A stretch of DNA of 64,000 nucleotides from Bacteroidales bacterium UBA6431. GTDB lineage: Bacteria > Bacteroidota > Bacteroidia > Bacteroidales > UBA932. Every line of letters starts with the position of its first letter. Position 1 is the first letter of the stretch. The translations under genes were made by a program, and so were the position numbers. Of the stretch, positions 33,731-42,124 are shown piece after piece. Location of the stretch: the NCBI GenBank assembly GCA_002439095.1, contig DJOT01000007.1, positions 92,801 through 156,800 on the forward strand, in the 5' to 3' direction. The notes beneath the pieces are model-generated. The model was not told the origin of the DNA. It saw only the letters and a list, made by a program, of their open reading frames with translations, and searched no databases.

Positions 33731-34590
33731 CAGCCGAGATATGACTTGAGAAGTTTGCTTGCTGCCGGCTTCTTGAGCTTGCGGATCGCCTTTTCCTTGA
33801 TCTGACGCACCCTCTCTCGGGTGAGGTCAAGCCTTTCCCCGATCTCTTCGAGGGTCATTTCCTGACACCCGATTCCGAAGAACGACTTGATGATCTCCCT
33901 CTCACGGCCTGTCAGAATCTGGAGAGCCCGCTCGATTTCCGTGCTGAGAGACTCATTGGTAAGTCCGCGATCCGCACTCGGAGAATCATCATTAGGGAGC
34001 ACGTCAAGAAGACTATTGTCCTCACCTTCCACAAACGGCGCATCCACGCTGACATGACGGCCGGACACACGCAAGGTGTCGTTGATCTTGTCCTTAGGTA
34101 TATCTATCATCTCAGCAAGCTCATCTGCGGACGGCTGACGCTCGTTCTCCTGCTCGAACTTGCCCAAGGCTTTGTTGATCTTGTTGAGAGACCCCACCTG
34201 ATTGAGAGGAAGCCTTACGATACGGCTCTGCTCGGCCAGGGCCTGGAGGATGGACTGACGAATCCACCACACAGCGTATGATATGAATTTGAAGCCACGG
34301 GTCTCATCGAATTTTTCAGCCGCCTTGATCAGACCGAGGTTGCCCTCGTTGATAAGATCCGGAAGACTGAGCCCCTGGTTCTGATATTGCTTTGCCACTG
34401 AAACCACGAACCGCAGATTGGCCCTTGTAAGTTTCTCGAGAGCCTCCTGATCGCCTTTACGGATCCTCTGCGCCAATTCGACCTCCTCTTCCGGTGACAC
34501 CAGCTCTTCCCGTCCTATCTCCTGGAGATACTTGTCCAGAGAAGCGCTCTCACGGTTGGTGATTGATTTTGTAATCTTAAGTTGTCTCAT
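33730..34590 (-). CDS. rpoD: Primary RNA polymerase sigma factor
   Basis: The 286-residue protein is the group 1 sigma of Bacteroidetes: MRQLKITKSITNRESASLDK, then region 1.2 with YLQEIGREELVSPEEEVELA, region 2 with ANLRFVVSVAKQYQNQGLSL, PDLINEGNLGLIKAAEKFDE and AVWWIRQSILQALAEQSRIV, region 3, and region 4 with ERLDLTRERVRQIKEKAIRK. It lacks the acidic region 1.1 present in E. coli RpoD, which is normal for this phylum. It directs the TAnnTTTG promoters listed here. argS starts at its stop codon. Confidence 0.95.
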   Translation of the reverse strand: MRQLKITKSITNRESASLDKYLQEIGREELVSPEEEVELAQRIRKGDQEALEKLTRANLRFVVSVAKQYQNQGLSLPDLINEGNLGLIKAAEKFDETRGFKFISYAVWWIRQSILQALAEQSRIVRLPLNQVGSLNKINKALGKFEQENERQPSADELAEMIDIPKDKINDTLRVSGRHVSVDAPFVEGEDNSLLDVLPNDDSPSADRGLTNESLSTEIERALQILTGREREIIKSFFGIGCQEMTLEEIGERLDLTRERVRQIKEKAIRKLKKPAASKLLKSYLG

Positions 34591-34607
34591 TATACTTTAT
34601 AAAAATA

Positions 34608-34641
34608 TTGTCGCGACCGGACAGGTATCCGGTCGCGACAA
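34608..34641 (-). terminator. Terminator between htrA and rpoD
   Basis: A 14-bp stem (GTCGCGACCGGA paired with TCCGGTCGCGAC plus two A-T pairs) with a six-base loop is followed on the minus strand by ATTTTTAT. It should end the htrA transcript just before rpoD. Confidence 0.8.
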
Positions 34642-34664
34642 ACAAATCTCCGTCGCCTTTCCGA

Positions 34665-36086
34665 CTACTGGTCCTTGCCGAAGCCGAAGTATCCAGGTCT
34701 GCCGGACGCTGTCACGCCTTCTATGAAGACGGCGCCATTGCTCTTCTTGGCAATGTCGATGACATCCTTAGGCTTGCTGACCTTCTTGTCATTGACATAC
34801 AGGATGATGAACCCGTCTTCACCGCCCGCCTCGGCAATCTTTCCGTTACCTGCGGAAACGATTTCGACACCTTTCTTTGCAGCCTTGAGCGTAGCACCGT
34901 AGAACACGACTGTCCCGTCCGCATTCTGAGCCGCCACAAGGGTCTCTTCATCCTGGAATACGACCTGAAGTTTCCGGGTCTTCCCGTCTCTGATGAGCGT
35001 CACCTCAGCCTTGTCCCCAGGATGGAATGCATTCACCTTCTCCTGAAGAGCCTGTGGTGTCGCCGTCTCAGTCGAATCTATGGCTATGATGACATCCTCC
35101 GCCTTGATTCCGGCCTTGTCGGCAGACCCTCCCTTCACAACTTCAGCTATATATACGCCGTCAAGCGAAGAAAGTTTCATTTTCTCTGCCATTTCTTCAT
35201 TTATGGCTGTAATTGAAACTCCGAGTTTCGCCCGCTTCACTGAACCGAAGTCGATAAGGTCGGCAACCACCTTATGTACAATATTTGACGGGATGGCGAA
35301 TGAATACCCGCTGTATGAGCCTGTAGTCGACACGATCGCCGTATTTATGCCCACAAGCTCGCCCTCCTTGTTGACAAGGGCTCCGCCGGAGTTGCCCGGG
35401 TTGACGGCGGCATCGGTCTGTATGAACGACTCGATCTTGAACTCTCCGCCTGAAGACATGGAGCGGCCCTTGGCACTGACGATACCGGCCGTGATGGTGG
35501 AGCGGAGCTGCTCTCCGAGAGGAGAACCTATCGCGAGCACCCACTCGCCCAGACGCAACTTGTCCGAATCGGCAAACTGGAGGACCGGCAGCCCTGTAGC
35601 ATCAATCTTTATCAACGCCACGTCGGTAGCCTGATCTGTGCCGATAACCTTGGCTGTATATTTCTTGTTGTTGTTGAGTGTAACGGTGACATTGGTGGCG
35701 TTTGCCACAACATGGTTGTTTGTCACTATATAGCCGTCCTCACGGATGATGACGCCGGATCCGCTGCCTTTGCGCTCCCGGCTGCCTCCGTTCCCCATCC
35801 CGTCTCCGAAGAAGAAACGGAAGAACGGGTCTATATACTCCTGCTGCGGTGCCTTGGAGGTCACTTCCACATAGACAACGGCCTTGACAGAGTTCTCGGC
35901 CGCGTAAGTGAAATCAGGATAATCCGAAAGTGACAAATTGACAGTCTTGACAAGCTGCCCGTCGCTTGTGGTCACAGTCCCGATGTGAGGATCAGCCACG
36001 GAAGACTCCTGAGTCTTGACGATGCCCCACGCGGTGATCCCGCTGAGGACCACTGAAGCAAGCACTATGATGAAACCTTTCTTCAT
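34665..36086 (-). CDS. HtrA/DegP-type periplasmic serine protease
   Basis: The 473-residue protein has an N-terminal signal/anchor (MKKGFIIVLASVVLSGITAW), a trypsin-like domain with catalytic His125 (VTNNHVV), Asp155 (TDVALIK) and Ser233 (GNSGGAL), then a PDZ domain from about residue 275 (KRAKLGVSI) containing KAGIKAEDVIIAIDS, and a second, weaker PDZ at the C-terminus ending GRPGYFGFGKD. Such Do-like proteases degrade or refold misfolded envelope proteins. It lies upstream of rpoD and is separated from it by a strong hairpin. Confidence 0.93.
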   Translation of the reverse strand: MKKGFIIVLASVVLSGITAWGIVKTQESSVADPHIGTVTTSDGQLVKTVNLSLSDYPDFTYAAENSVKAVVYVEVTSKAPQQEYIDPFFRFFFGDGMGNGGSRERKGSGSGVIIREDGYIVTNNHVVANATNVTVTLNNNKKYTAKVIGTDQATDVALIKIDATGLPVLQFADSDKLRLGEWVLAIGSPLGEQLRSTITAGIVSAKGRSMSSGGEFKIESFIQTDAAVNPGNSGGALVNKEGELVGINTAIVSTTGSYSGYSFAIPSNIVHKVVADLIDFGSVKRAKLGVSITAINEEMAEKMKLSSLDGVYIAEVVKGGSADKAGIKAEDVIIAIDSTETATPQALQEKVNAFHPGDKAEVTLIRDGKTRKLQVVFQDEETLVAAQNADGTVVFYGATLKAAKKGVEIVSAGNGKIAEAGGEDGFIILYVNDKKVSKPKDVIDIAKKSNGAVFIEGVTASGRPGYFGFGKDQ

Positions 36087-36153
36087 ATGATAAGTTTTAA
36101 ATTAATTTCCGGCCTTGGGAAGTCAAATTGCATGCCAATTCAGGAATAATTCC

Positions 36154-36161
36154 TATTTTTG
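36154..36161 (+). promoter_or_regulatory. Promoter -7 element of dnaN
   Basis: TATTTTTG fits TAnnTTTG and lies 34 bases before the dnaN start. A TTG at 36128-36130 is the nearest candidate -33 element (23-base spacing). Confidence 0.45.
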
Positions 36162-36195
36162 TAAAAATGAACTGATAATACACAGACACTGAAAT

Positions 36196-37317
36196 ATGGA
36201 ATTCATCGTTTCAAGCAACGAACTGCTGAAAGGGCTTCTGGATGTGTCCAAGGCCATCCCCGCCAAGACAGCCCTGCCAATTCTGGAAAACTTCCTCCTT
36301 GTCCTCAAGGACGGAAGGCTGGAGATAACCGCATCTGACCAGGAGCTCACCCTCAGGACAGCTCTGGAAGTCGAGAACAGCATCAGTGACGGGAGCATAG
36401 CCGTCCCAGCACGGCAGATGATGGATCTGCTCAAGGCACTGCCGGACCAGCCTGTCACTGTCAAGGCGATGTCAGAGGGCACATTCACCTGCGACTGGAC
36501 CAACGGCAACTCTTCCCTGCCGTACTTCCCCGCCGCAGATTATCCGGAAATAAAAGGCGTAGGCGAAGACGCTACGACAGCATCTTTCCCTTCGAAGGTC
36601 CTCGCCGAAGGCATAAGCAGCACCATATACGCCACAGCCGATGACGAGATACGCCCGACCATGAACGGCATCTTCTTCGACATGGACATCGACAGCGCCA
36701 CTCTGGTAGCCACCGACTCACACAAGCTCATCTGCTACAGCACCAAAGACGTAAAGGTGAGCGGCAAATCGTCCTTCATTCTCCACAAGAAGCCGGCTGC
36801 TGTACTGAAGTCCGTACTCGACAAGGACGACACCTACGTGAAAGCTGTTTTCGATTCGGGCACTGTCGTCTTCACTTTCGGTGAGACGATGATGGTATGC
36901 AGACTGATAGTCGGCAAGTTCCCGGAATACCGCAGGGTCATCCCGCAGAACAACGCCAACATCCTCAGAATAGACCGCAACCAGCTCCTTGCCACCGTGC
37001 GCCGCGTGGCCGTATGCGCAAACAAGGCATCGAACCACATCAAACTTGACCTCAGACAGGGACAGGTGGAGATTACGGCACAGGATCTCGGATTCGCTCT
37101 GGCCGCCTACGAGAAGCTCGAGTGCGACTACAACGGGGATCCTGTCAGCATCGGATTCAAGTCTTCGTTCCTGATTGAGATCCTCAGCAACATGACATGC
37201 GAGACCGTGGTCATGAAATTTGCCGACGGACGCCGTGCGGCTCTGATCGTACCGTCAGAAGAGGACGAGGAGAGCGGCAAGATCTGCGCCATCCTGATGC
37301 CTATAATGGTTTCATAA
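36196..37317 (+). CDS. dnaN: DNA polymerase III beta subunit (sliding clamp)
   Basis: The clamp tethers the replicative polymerase to DNA. The 373-residue protein begins MEFIVSSNELLKGLLDVSKA and follows the three-domain beta-clamp pattern: IPAKTALPILENFLLVLKDG, RPTMNGIFFDMDIDSATLVA with TDSHKL, and GKFPEYRRVIP, ending with the partner-binding C-terminal CAILMPIMVS. The length matches the family. It is the first gene of a unit with a DEDD exonuclease, an unknown gene and nhaA. Confidence 0.97.
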   Translation: MEFIVSSNELLKGLLDVSKAIPAKTALPILENFLLVLKDGRLEITASDQELTLRTALEVENSISDGSIAVPARQMMDLLKALPDQPVTVKAMSEGTFTCDWTNGNSSLPYFPAADYPEIKGVGEDATTASFPSKVLAEGISSTIYATADDEIRPTMNGIFFDMDIDSATLVATDSHKLICYSTKDVKVSGKSSFILHKKPAAVLKSVLDKDDTYVKAVFDSGTVVFTFGETMMVCRLIVGKFPEYRRVIPQNNANILRIDRNQLLATVRRVAVCANKASNHIKLDLRQGQVEITAQDLGFALAAYEKLECDYNGDPVSIGFKSSFLIEILSNMTCETVVMKFADGRRAALIVPSEEDEESGKICAILMPIMVS

Positions 37318-37328
37318 ACATCAACTGC

Positions 37329-38183
37329 ATGCAACTCAATCTTTCGAGGCCTCTGCTGTTCTTCGATATCGAGAGCACCGGCCTCAATATACCTGCGGAT
37401 TCCATCATAGAACTCAGTTTCGTCAAAGTATTCCCAGACGGAGAAGAGAGGATCAAGACATGGAAGATCAAGCCCTGGAACTATGAGAACCGGTGCCAGC
37501 GCCCTATCAATCCGGAAGCATCAAAAGTCAACCACATCACCGATGACATGCTCACCGGCTGCCCTACTTTTTTCGATGTCGCCGATGAAATCGCCGACTG
37601 GCTGAAAGACAGTGACTTGGCAGGATTCAACTCTTCAAAATTCGACCTGCCGATGCTGGCCGAAGAGTTCGAGAGAGCAAAACTGGCAGGCAAGGACCTC
37701 AAGGTCAACCTGCACGAACCGCTGATGGTTGATGTCCAGAACATCTACCACATGATGGAGCCGCGCAATCTGCGTGCCGCATACCGCTTCTATTGCGGAG
37801 GGGAGGACTTCGACAACGCCCATTCGGCAGAAGCGGACACTCTGGCCACGTACGAAGTGCTCAAGGCACAACTTGACCGCTATTCCGAACTGAAAAACGA
37901 CGTGAAGGCCCTCTCGGCCTTCGTCGGAAAAAAATACGTGGATTTCTCCGGGCACCTCATCTATGATGACAAGGGCCAGGTACTCATCAATTTCGGCAAA
38001 CACAAGGGCAAGACTATCAGACAGGTGTTCGACACTGAACCATCCTACTTCACCTGGGTGCGCAACGGCAGCTTCACCCTTGACACCAAGGCGCAGTTCG
38101 CCAGATTTGAAGAGCAATTCAAAAGGGAGAAACTCTCGGAGAAGTTCAACGTCCCGCGTCCGGGCAACGGAAAGCTGTTCTGA
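37329..38183 (+). CDS. DnaQ-like 3'-5' exonuclease with C-terminal extension
   Basis: The 284-residue protein begins MQLNLSRPLLFFDIESTGLN with the DxE exo I motif, has NHITDDML and the exo II region DLAGFNSSKFDLPMLAEEFE, and exo III HSAEADTLATYEVL, so it is DEDDh type. A C-terminal module (about residues 215-284) with INFGKHKGKTIRQVFDTEPS, then YFTWVRNG, resembles the DUF3820-like end seen in Bacteroidetes exonucleases. It may supply proofreading next to the clamp gene. It starts 11 bases after dnaN, and its TGA overlaps the next ATG. Confidence 0.9.
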   Translation: MQLNLSRPLLFFDIESTGLNIPADSIIELSFVKVFPDGEERIKTWKIKPWNYENRCQRPINPEASKVNHITDDMLTGCPTFFDVADEIADWLKDSDLAGFNSSKFDLPMLAEEFERAKLAGKDLKVNLHEPLMVDVQNIYHMMEPRNLRAAYRFYCGGEDFDNAHSAEADTLATYEVLKAQLDRYSELKNDVKALSAFVGKKYVDFSGHLIYDDKGQVLINFGKHKGKTIRQVFDTEPSYFTWVRNGSFTLDTKAQFARFEEQFKREKLSEKFNVPRPGNGKLF

Positions 38184-38749
38184 TGAACATAGTCATATTG
38201 ACACATTCCGGAAGAGTCACAGTCAGGCCCGACACCACGTGGGAAAAGGACTGGGAAGACTTTTTCGTCCCTGATTTCGTGGACTGCCTGACCTGGACGC
38301 CGGTGACGTTCGCAAGGGTGTCAAGGCCGGGAAAGAGCATAGGCCCGCGCTTTGCCGAAAGATATTTCGAGAATATCGGACATGGCGTACTCCTGTATCC
38401 CGAGAATCTTATTGACGGTTCCCCGGAAGGTTACGCATGCGCAAGTTGTCTGGACCACACCTCCTTCCTGCCCGGCACACTCTTGCCAAAATCAAGATGC
38501 TCCGGAAGCGAGTTCTCCGTATGCCGGGACGGAGAAGAGATTTTCCGCGACAGCGGCATGGCACTGAAAAAGATGGAAGAAGCTCTCAGCGAAGTCAGCC
38601 GCTTCTGCTACCTGAGAACGGGAGATCTGGTGGCGGTCGAACTGCAGCGACGAAGTCTTCTATGCAGCCGTGAAGCCGGACGCTGCAGCATAATCTGCCA
38701 TGACGGCCCGGAATGCCGCAGCGATGCGGAATTCGACATAATATTCTGA
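38183..38749 (+). CDS. Hypothetical protein, 188 residues
   Basis: The frame begins MNIVILTHSGRVTVRPDTTW one base inside the exonuclease stop. Visible segments are VDCLTWTPVTFARVSRPGKS, IGPRFAERYFENIGHGVLLY and a Cys-rich C-terminus with CSREAGRCSIICHDGPEC. The YPENL and LRTGDLVAVEL pieces faintly recall the fumarylacetoacetate hydrolase fold, where a GD-L motif ends the domain, but the catalytic acidic triad is not evident. I do not assign a function. Its tight coupling argues that it is translated. Confidence 0.5.
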   Translation: MNIVILTHSGRVTVRPDTTWEKDWEDFFVPDFVDCLTWTPVTFARVSRPGKSIGPRFAERYFENIGHGVLLYPENLIDGSPEGYACASCLDHTSFLPGTLLPKSRCSGSEFSVCRDGEEIFRDSGMALKKMEEALSEVSRFCYLRTGDLVAVELQRRSLLCSREAGRCSIICHDGPECRSDAEFDIIF

Positions 38750-38768
38750 TTGACAAAATCTGACGACA

Positions 38769-40178
38769 ATGGGATTCATATCTTCTTTTACCTGGAAAAA
38801 AAACATCGTGAAGTTCGGCGATGACTGCCGCAAGGCAGCATCTTATCCCTGGTTCCAGGGAGTACTGCTCATGTGCTGCGTCGTCGTAGCCATGCTGCTC
38901 GCAAACCTGCCGTTCACAAAAGAACTCTACCACAATCTGCTTGAGGCCAAGGTACAGATCCGCTTTCTGGCCCCGGACGGCATTGACATACATTTCCCGA
39001 AGGACATGACTGTGGAGAAACTGATCAACGACATCCTCATGGTCGTTTTCTTCTTTACGGTCGGTCTGGAAATACGTCGTGAGATTGCACACGGAGAACT
39101 CTCCTCTCCTAAAAAAGCCATGCTGCCGGTGATTGCCGCCTTCGGCGGAGTACTGGCCCCGGCATGCATCTATACGCTCATAAACAGCGGCACCGCGGCG
39201 GCAAGCGGCTGGGGCATCCCGACTGCTACTGACATAGCGTTCGTGGTATGCATTCTGACGATGCTCGGAGATAAAGTTCCCGTTTCAATAAAGGTCTTCC
39301 TCACGGCCCTCGCCATCGCCGATGACCTGATAGCTATACTCGTTGTCGCCATCTTCTACGGAGGCAGCATCAACATAGGGTTGCTGGCCCTGTCCATAGT
39401 GGTGATCCTCATCGCTCTGATGCTCAAAAAAGCCGGAGAGAAACACATAGCGCCATATATGGCGTGCGCCATACTTGTATGGATTCTTTTCTATTACAGC
39501 GGGATACACGCCACGATGTCAGGCGTAGTGATGGCATTTCTGATCCCGGCAGAGCCGAGATACACCAAATTTCAGTATATCCGCAAAAGAGACAGGCTTC
39601 TGGCGAAACTGTCAAAATTCGACGGGCAAGACCCGGCTGACTTCCCTAACGCAAAGCAGAAAGAATGCCTGCGCCGTCTGGAAGGTGTCGCCAACGGCTC
39701 GATGGACATGAGCTACAGGGTGGAGCATGCGCTCACACCATGGGTCAACTATCTTATAATGCCGATATTCGCGCTCGCCAACGCAGGTGTCGTCATAAGC
39801 GATGCCTCGTATTTCAACATCTTCAAGTTCGACCCGGCACTCGGCAGCGTCTCCATGGGCATATTCCTCGGTCTGCTGATAGGAAAACCCGTGGGAATCA
39901 CACTGTTCAGCTGGATAGCGACAAAACTCGGGCTCGGCGAGATGCCGACAGGCGCCAACTGGGCCAAGCTCTTCGCCGCTGCATGCCTTGGCGGAATCGG
40001 TTTCACAATGTCCATCTTCGTGGACACCCTCTCATTCGGAGGGAACAGTCCGGAGATAATGATGCAACTCAGAAACGCCGGCAAGATCGCGATCCTGATG
40101 GCCTCTGTGAGTGCCGGAATACTAGGAAGCATAATGGTAAACATAGTCAATGCCGCAGACAGAAAGCGGCAGAAGTAG
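38769..40178 (+). CDS. nhaA: Na+/H+ antiporter NhaA
   Basis: The 469-residue protein has about 12 membrane segments and the NhaA signatures FFFTVGLEIRREIAHGELSS, GWGIPTATDIAFVVCILTML and ALAIADDLIAILVVAIFY, whose Asp-Asp pair binds Na+. A longer cytoplasmic loop (about residues 255-320, KFQYIRKRDRLLAKLSKFDG) separates the halves, and this insertion is common in Bacteroidetes NhaA. It exports Na+ in exchange for protons at the inner membrane. A terminator follows directly. Confidence 0.95.
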   Translation: MGFISSFTWKKNIVKFGDDCRKAASYPWFQGVLLMCCVVVAMLLANLPFTKELYHNLLEAKVQIRFLAPDGIDIHFPKDMTVEKLINDILMVVFFFTVGLEIRREIAHGELSSPKKAMLPVIAAFGGVLAPACIYTLINSGTAAASGWGIPTATDIAFVVCILTMLGDKVPVSIKVFLTALAIADDLIAILVVAIFYGGSINIGLLALSIVVILIALMLKKAGEKHIAPYMACAILVWILFYYSGIHATMSGVVMAFLIPAEPRYTKFQYIRKRDRLLAKLSKFDGQDPADFPNAKQKECLRRLEGVANGSMDMSYRVEHALTPWVNYLIMPIFALANAGVVISDASYFNIFKFDPALGSVSMGIFLGLLIGKPVGITLFSWIATKLGLGEMPTGANWAKLFAAACLGGIGFTMSIFVDTLSFGGNSPEIMMQLRNAGKIAILMASVSAGILGSIMVNIVNAADRKRQK

Positions 40179-40181
40179 AAA

Positions 40182-40215
40182 ATTGCGCCCGCTGTTTGCA
40201 GGCGCAATCTTTTTT
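40182..40215 (+). terminator. Terminator of nhaA
   Basis: ATTGCGCC pairs with GGCGCAAT around an 11-base loop and is followed by CTTTTTT. The loop contains the TTTG that serves as -33 element for tRNA-Thr. Confidence 0.8.
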
Positions 40216-40225
40216 GTTATCTTTG
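40195..40225 (+). promoter_or_regulatory. Promoter of tRNA-Thr
   Basis: TTTG at 40195-40198, 19 bases, then TATCTTTG at 40218-40225; the tRNA begins 15 bases later. The promoter is embedded in the nhaA terminator. Confidence 0.65.
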
Positions 40226-40240
40226 CAGTCCGAAAACAAA

Positions 40241-40313
40241 GCCACTTTAGCTCAGTCGGTAGAGCAGCGCATTCGTAACGCGCAGGTCGCCAGTTCGAGC
40301 CTGGTGAGTGGCT
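40241..40313 (+). tRNA. tRNA-Thr (anticodon CGT)
   Basis: The 73-nt cloverleaf has acceptor stem GCCACTT/GAGTGGC with discriminator T, D arm GCTC/GAGC, loop TTCGTAA (anticodon CGT) and T arm GCCAG/CTGGT. The closing pair of the anticodon stem is a mismatch, A31 with C39. CCA is not encoded. Confidence 0.95.
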
Positions 40314-40314
40314 C

Positions 40315-40341
40315 AAAATCCAGTCTTCAGGCTGGATTTTT
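40315..40341. terminator. Terminator after tRNA-Thr
   Basis: AAATCCAG pairs with CTGGATTT around an eight-base loop and is followed by TTGTTTT. Flanking A and T runs allow use by the convergent beta-barrel gene as well. Confidence 0.75.
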
Positions 40342-40374
40342 GTTTTATACGGGGCATATCCAGAAATCTTATCA

Positions 40375-41559
40375 TCATAGATACAGCCGCAATCCGAACG
40401 CAAGGTCAAAGCTGAGCGGCCTGTCTTTATAGATGGTAGATACAGTGCTGCCATCATCAAAACAGTAGGTCACACCCGGCCGGACGAACAGTCCGAAGGC
40501 AGGTGAGAACTTCCACCCCAAAGCGGCGGAAGCCCGGGCCGACCACAGGAGCGGAGCGATGCTGAGACTCTGAGATTCGGTCCATCGCGACTCGCCGGCT
40601 ATCGAACAGTCTGAGCGGGAAATGCCGTAGACACATTTGGAAACCATTCCGCCGGCGGCAAGACTGAGATCAAGATTTCCGGACAACGGGAACGACACCC
40701 CCGCAGAAAGCGGCAGTCCGAGATAATGAAGAGTCTGGCGGGTATCGTAGCAGACGGACGAAGATCCGGAAGAGAAGTCAGAGACCAACAGAGAATAGTT
40801 CAGCCCGGCAGACACGAAAAAACCTCGGGCCAGTTCACGTGAGGCCATCAACTCCAAACTCAAAGGCTGCCAATGGCGTGTGCTAGAATTAAGCCCCAAA
40901 GAATTGTCTTCAATCCATAAATCACTCTCCGAAGCCGAAGACCGCGTCTGAAAAACCCCCTCCCGATTATACGCGGACAGCACGGACAGCATGTCCGCAG
41001 CCCTTAAAGCCCGATAGCCCTGGGCTGAGGAGGAGAAGGCAGGTGCCCCTGAGACGGAGAATCTTACTGACAAGTCCCGGCGTGGCCGGACAGCACTTGA
41101 TGCCGGCACATCATCAAAAAGATCAGGCAACGGTTCCGGAGCAGAATCCGCAGAGACAGAAGATACTTCATCGCCGCCAGCAGGTACAGGCTGCCGCACG
41201 TCATTGTCCTGCCGCTGTTCCGGCACGCTCTGACTACCCTGCACCGGCGCAAAACGCGACAACATGCGAATCTCAACCGGACTATCAAGCTCAGGAACTG
41301 GAGAATACATGGAAGACAGTTCAGAGAGGGCTGGTCTTCCCGTAAGACTTAGCTCATCATCCACTGCGGGACGGAGAAGAAAAAACACCCCGGCCAACGC
41401 AAAGGCAAAGGCCGAAGCACCAGAAAGCCATGCTGCCGCCCGCCTCCTGCGACGCACACGCACAAGTCCGCCCTGCACCCCTTCCCACAATCCGTCAGGA
41501 GCGCTTTCAGTATAGTCATCGAAAGCGCCTCGTAAATTGTCCTGCCATTTATCTTCCAT
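40375..41559 (-). CDS. Anti-sigma-like N-terminus fused to an outer-membrane-type beta-barrel
   Basis: The 394-residue protein begins with a polar cytosolic region MEDKWQDNLRGAFDDYTESA then PDGLWEGVQGG, as in anti-sigma/FecR-like N-termini. A basic stretch RVRRRRRAAAW precedes one membrane helix (about 43-63). A disordered Pro/Ser/Glu linker (70-165) follows, then about 220 residues of amphipathic strands ending RPLSFDLAFGLRLYL, like an OmpA/PorT barrel. The gene start overlaps the end of the ECF sigma gene by 11 bases, so it is probably the sigma partner. The domain assignment rests on pattern, not database search. Confidence 0.65.
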   Translation of the reverse strand: MEDKWQDNLRGAFDDYTESAPDGLWEGVQGGLVRVRRRRRAAAWLSGASAFAFALAGVFFLLRPAVDDELSLTGRPALSELSSMYSPVPELDSPVEIRMLSRFAPVQGSQSVPEQRQDNDVRQPVPAGGDEVSSVSADSAPEPLPDLFDDVPASSAVRPRRDLSVRFSVSGAPAFSSSAQGYRALRAADMLSVLSAYNREGVFQTRSSASESDLWIEDNSLGLNSSTRHWQPLSLELMASRELARGFFVSAGLNYSLLVSDFSSGSSSVCYDTRQTLHYLGLPLSAGVSFPLSGNLDLSLAAGGMVSKCVYGISRSDCSIAGESRWTESQSLSIAPLLWSARASAALGWKFSPAFGLFVRPGVTYCFDDGSTVSTIYKDRPLSFDLAFGLRLYL

Positions 41560-42121
41560 TTCTATACTCTCTGATTTTTACGGCCAGCCTGGCACGCGCC
41601 CGGCTGAACTGGGAGCAGCTCGCACTCTCGCTTATACCGAGAAGGGCTGCTATGTCCTTGTGGCTCATACCCTCAATGGCGTATAAATTAAAAACGGTCC
41701 TGTAGCCGTCCGGAAGTTCCCGTATCATTTTCTGAAGCACCGGCATCGGAATGCCGTCCGTATCGGGAGTGTCTTCATCAACACTCTCAGGGAGCGAATC
41801 CGTAGCAGAGACCATATCCAGACGCGACCTGCGCCTGAGAAACATCAGTGCTTCATTGACGACTATACGCTTCATCCATGCCCGGAGAGAGCCTTCCCCA
41901 CGCCAGACGAACTTGCGCAACGAAGAGAAAATCTTGACGAAACTATCCTGAAGCACATCCTTGACTTCTTCTTCGTCTGTGATATAACGCCGGCATACGG
42001 CAGAAAGATACTGCACCTGAGAGTCGTATAGAGCCCTTACAGATGCAGCATCTCCGCTTGCCGCCCTGCTGACGAGTTCACGCTCGTCCACAAGGGCCTT
42101 GCCGTCACCGGGCAGAGACAT
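41549..42121 (-). CDS. ECF-type RNA polymerase sigma factor
   Basis: The 190-residue protein has sigma region 2 (EREL/VSRAASGDAASVRALYDSQV, DEEEVKDVLQDSFVKIFSSL) and region 4 (LPDGYRTVFNLYAIEGMSHK, DIAALLGISESASCSQFSRA, RARLAVKI). It should direct a small regulon in response to an envelope signal passed through the downstream anti-sigma-like protein. It starts three bases after the NigD-like gene stop. Confidence 0.92.
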   Translation of the reverse strand: MSLPGDGKALVDERELVSRAASGDAASVRALYDSQVQYLSAVCRRYITDEEEVKDVLQDSFVKIFSSLRKFVWRGEGSLRAWMKRIVVNEALMFLRRRSRLDMVSATDSLPESVDEDTPDTDGIPMPVLQKMIRELPDGYRTVFNLYAIEGMSHKDIAALLGISESASCSQFSRARARLAVKIREYRNGR

Positions 42122-42124
42122 ATC

